A stretch of DNA of 33,713 nucleotides from Sedimentisphaerales bacterium (GTDB lineage Bacteria > Planctomycetota > Phycisphaerae > Sedimentisphaerales > Anaerobacaceae). The notes beneath the pieces are model-generated. The model ran no database searches. It was not told where the DNA came from and saw nothing but the letters and a program-made list of their open reading frames with translations. Within the stretch, counting starts at the first letter, position 1; each line of letters opens with the position of its first letter. The position numbers were made by a program, and so were the translations under genes. The DNA is taken from assembly GCA_016936275.1 (NCBI GenBank), contig JAFGPJ010000238.1, forward strand, positions 1 through 33,713. Reading direction: 5' to 3'. Shown one piece after another: positions 33,699-33,713 of the stretch.

Positions 33699-33713
33699 AT
33701 TCCCGCTCGAACG

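Overview
The window most resembles a chromosomal segment from a planctomycete, probably in the Phycisphaerae/Sedimentisphaerales area. This is an inference from gene content: huge secreted proteins with CBM, LamG, PA14 and FnIII-like modules around a glycoside hydrolase; an ECF sigma factor followed by a membrane anti-sigma-like protein with a DUF1559-like tail; many lipoproteins; and a complete selenocysteine (Sec) machinery. No transposase, integrase, CRISPR array or rRNA is visible.

Positions 1-12790 form a selenium island. On the minus strand lie selA and the first codons of selB. On the plus strand follow a new-looking membrane-anchored selenoprotein gene (in-frame UGA at 2501) flanked by two decayed copies of its 3' end, an outer-membrane beta-barrel protein, a three-gene nitrate/sulfonate-type ABC transporter, a frameshifted flavin-binding (PNPOx-like) gene, and selD, which encodes selenophosphate synthetase fused to a Cys-rich N-terminus and an AhpD-like C-terminus. 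A PL22-like lyase gene on the minus strand interrupts the run. Then come tRNA-Sec (selC) with its own promoter, an 87-residue membrane-anchored selenoprotein ending Cys-Ser-Thr-Sec-Gly-Ser, a NapH-like polyferredoxin, and a third selenoprotein candidate (UGA at 12446) that also carries a frameshift. Three of the UGA codons just described (2501, 11004 and the two decayed copies' UGAs) are followed 21-24 nt later by the same kind of SECIS-like hairpin, closed by G-C around a UGG triloop. The simplest reading is a locus that takes up and activates selenium, makes tRNA-Sec and uses it in extracytoplasmic redox proteins. The uptake role is inferred from position only.

Positions 12837-16719 (minus strand) are a four-gene envelope operon: a COG3014-like lipoprotein, a YcfL-like lipoprotein, an LpoB-like lipoprotein and a CsgG/FlgT-like protein. 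Then come a small membrane protein and the sigma/anti-sigma-like pair (16943-19263).

Positions 19306-23655 are housekeeping: pdxJ-dapA on the minus strand, divergent from pgsA-ribBA and a lipoprotein gene.

Positions 23699-33698 form a polysaccharide-related cluster: a glycoside hydrolase gene between two giant paralogous modular proteins. The two giant genes share not only protein modules but a 370-430 bp leader with the same promoter core, the same inverted repeat and two short ORFs.

Two frameshifts (near 6940 and 12103), both in A-rich runs, could be assembly errors or real decay and should be checked against reads.
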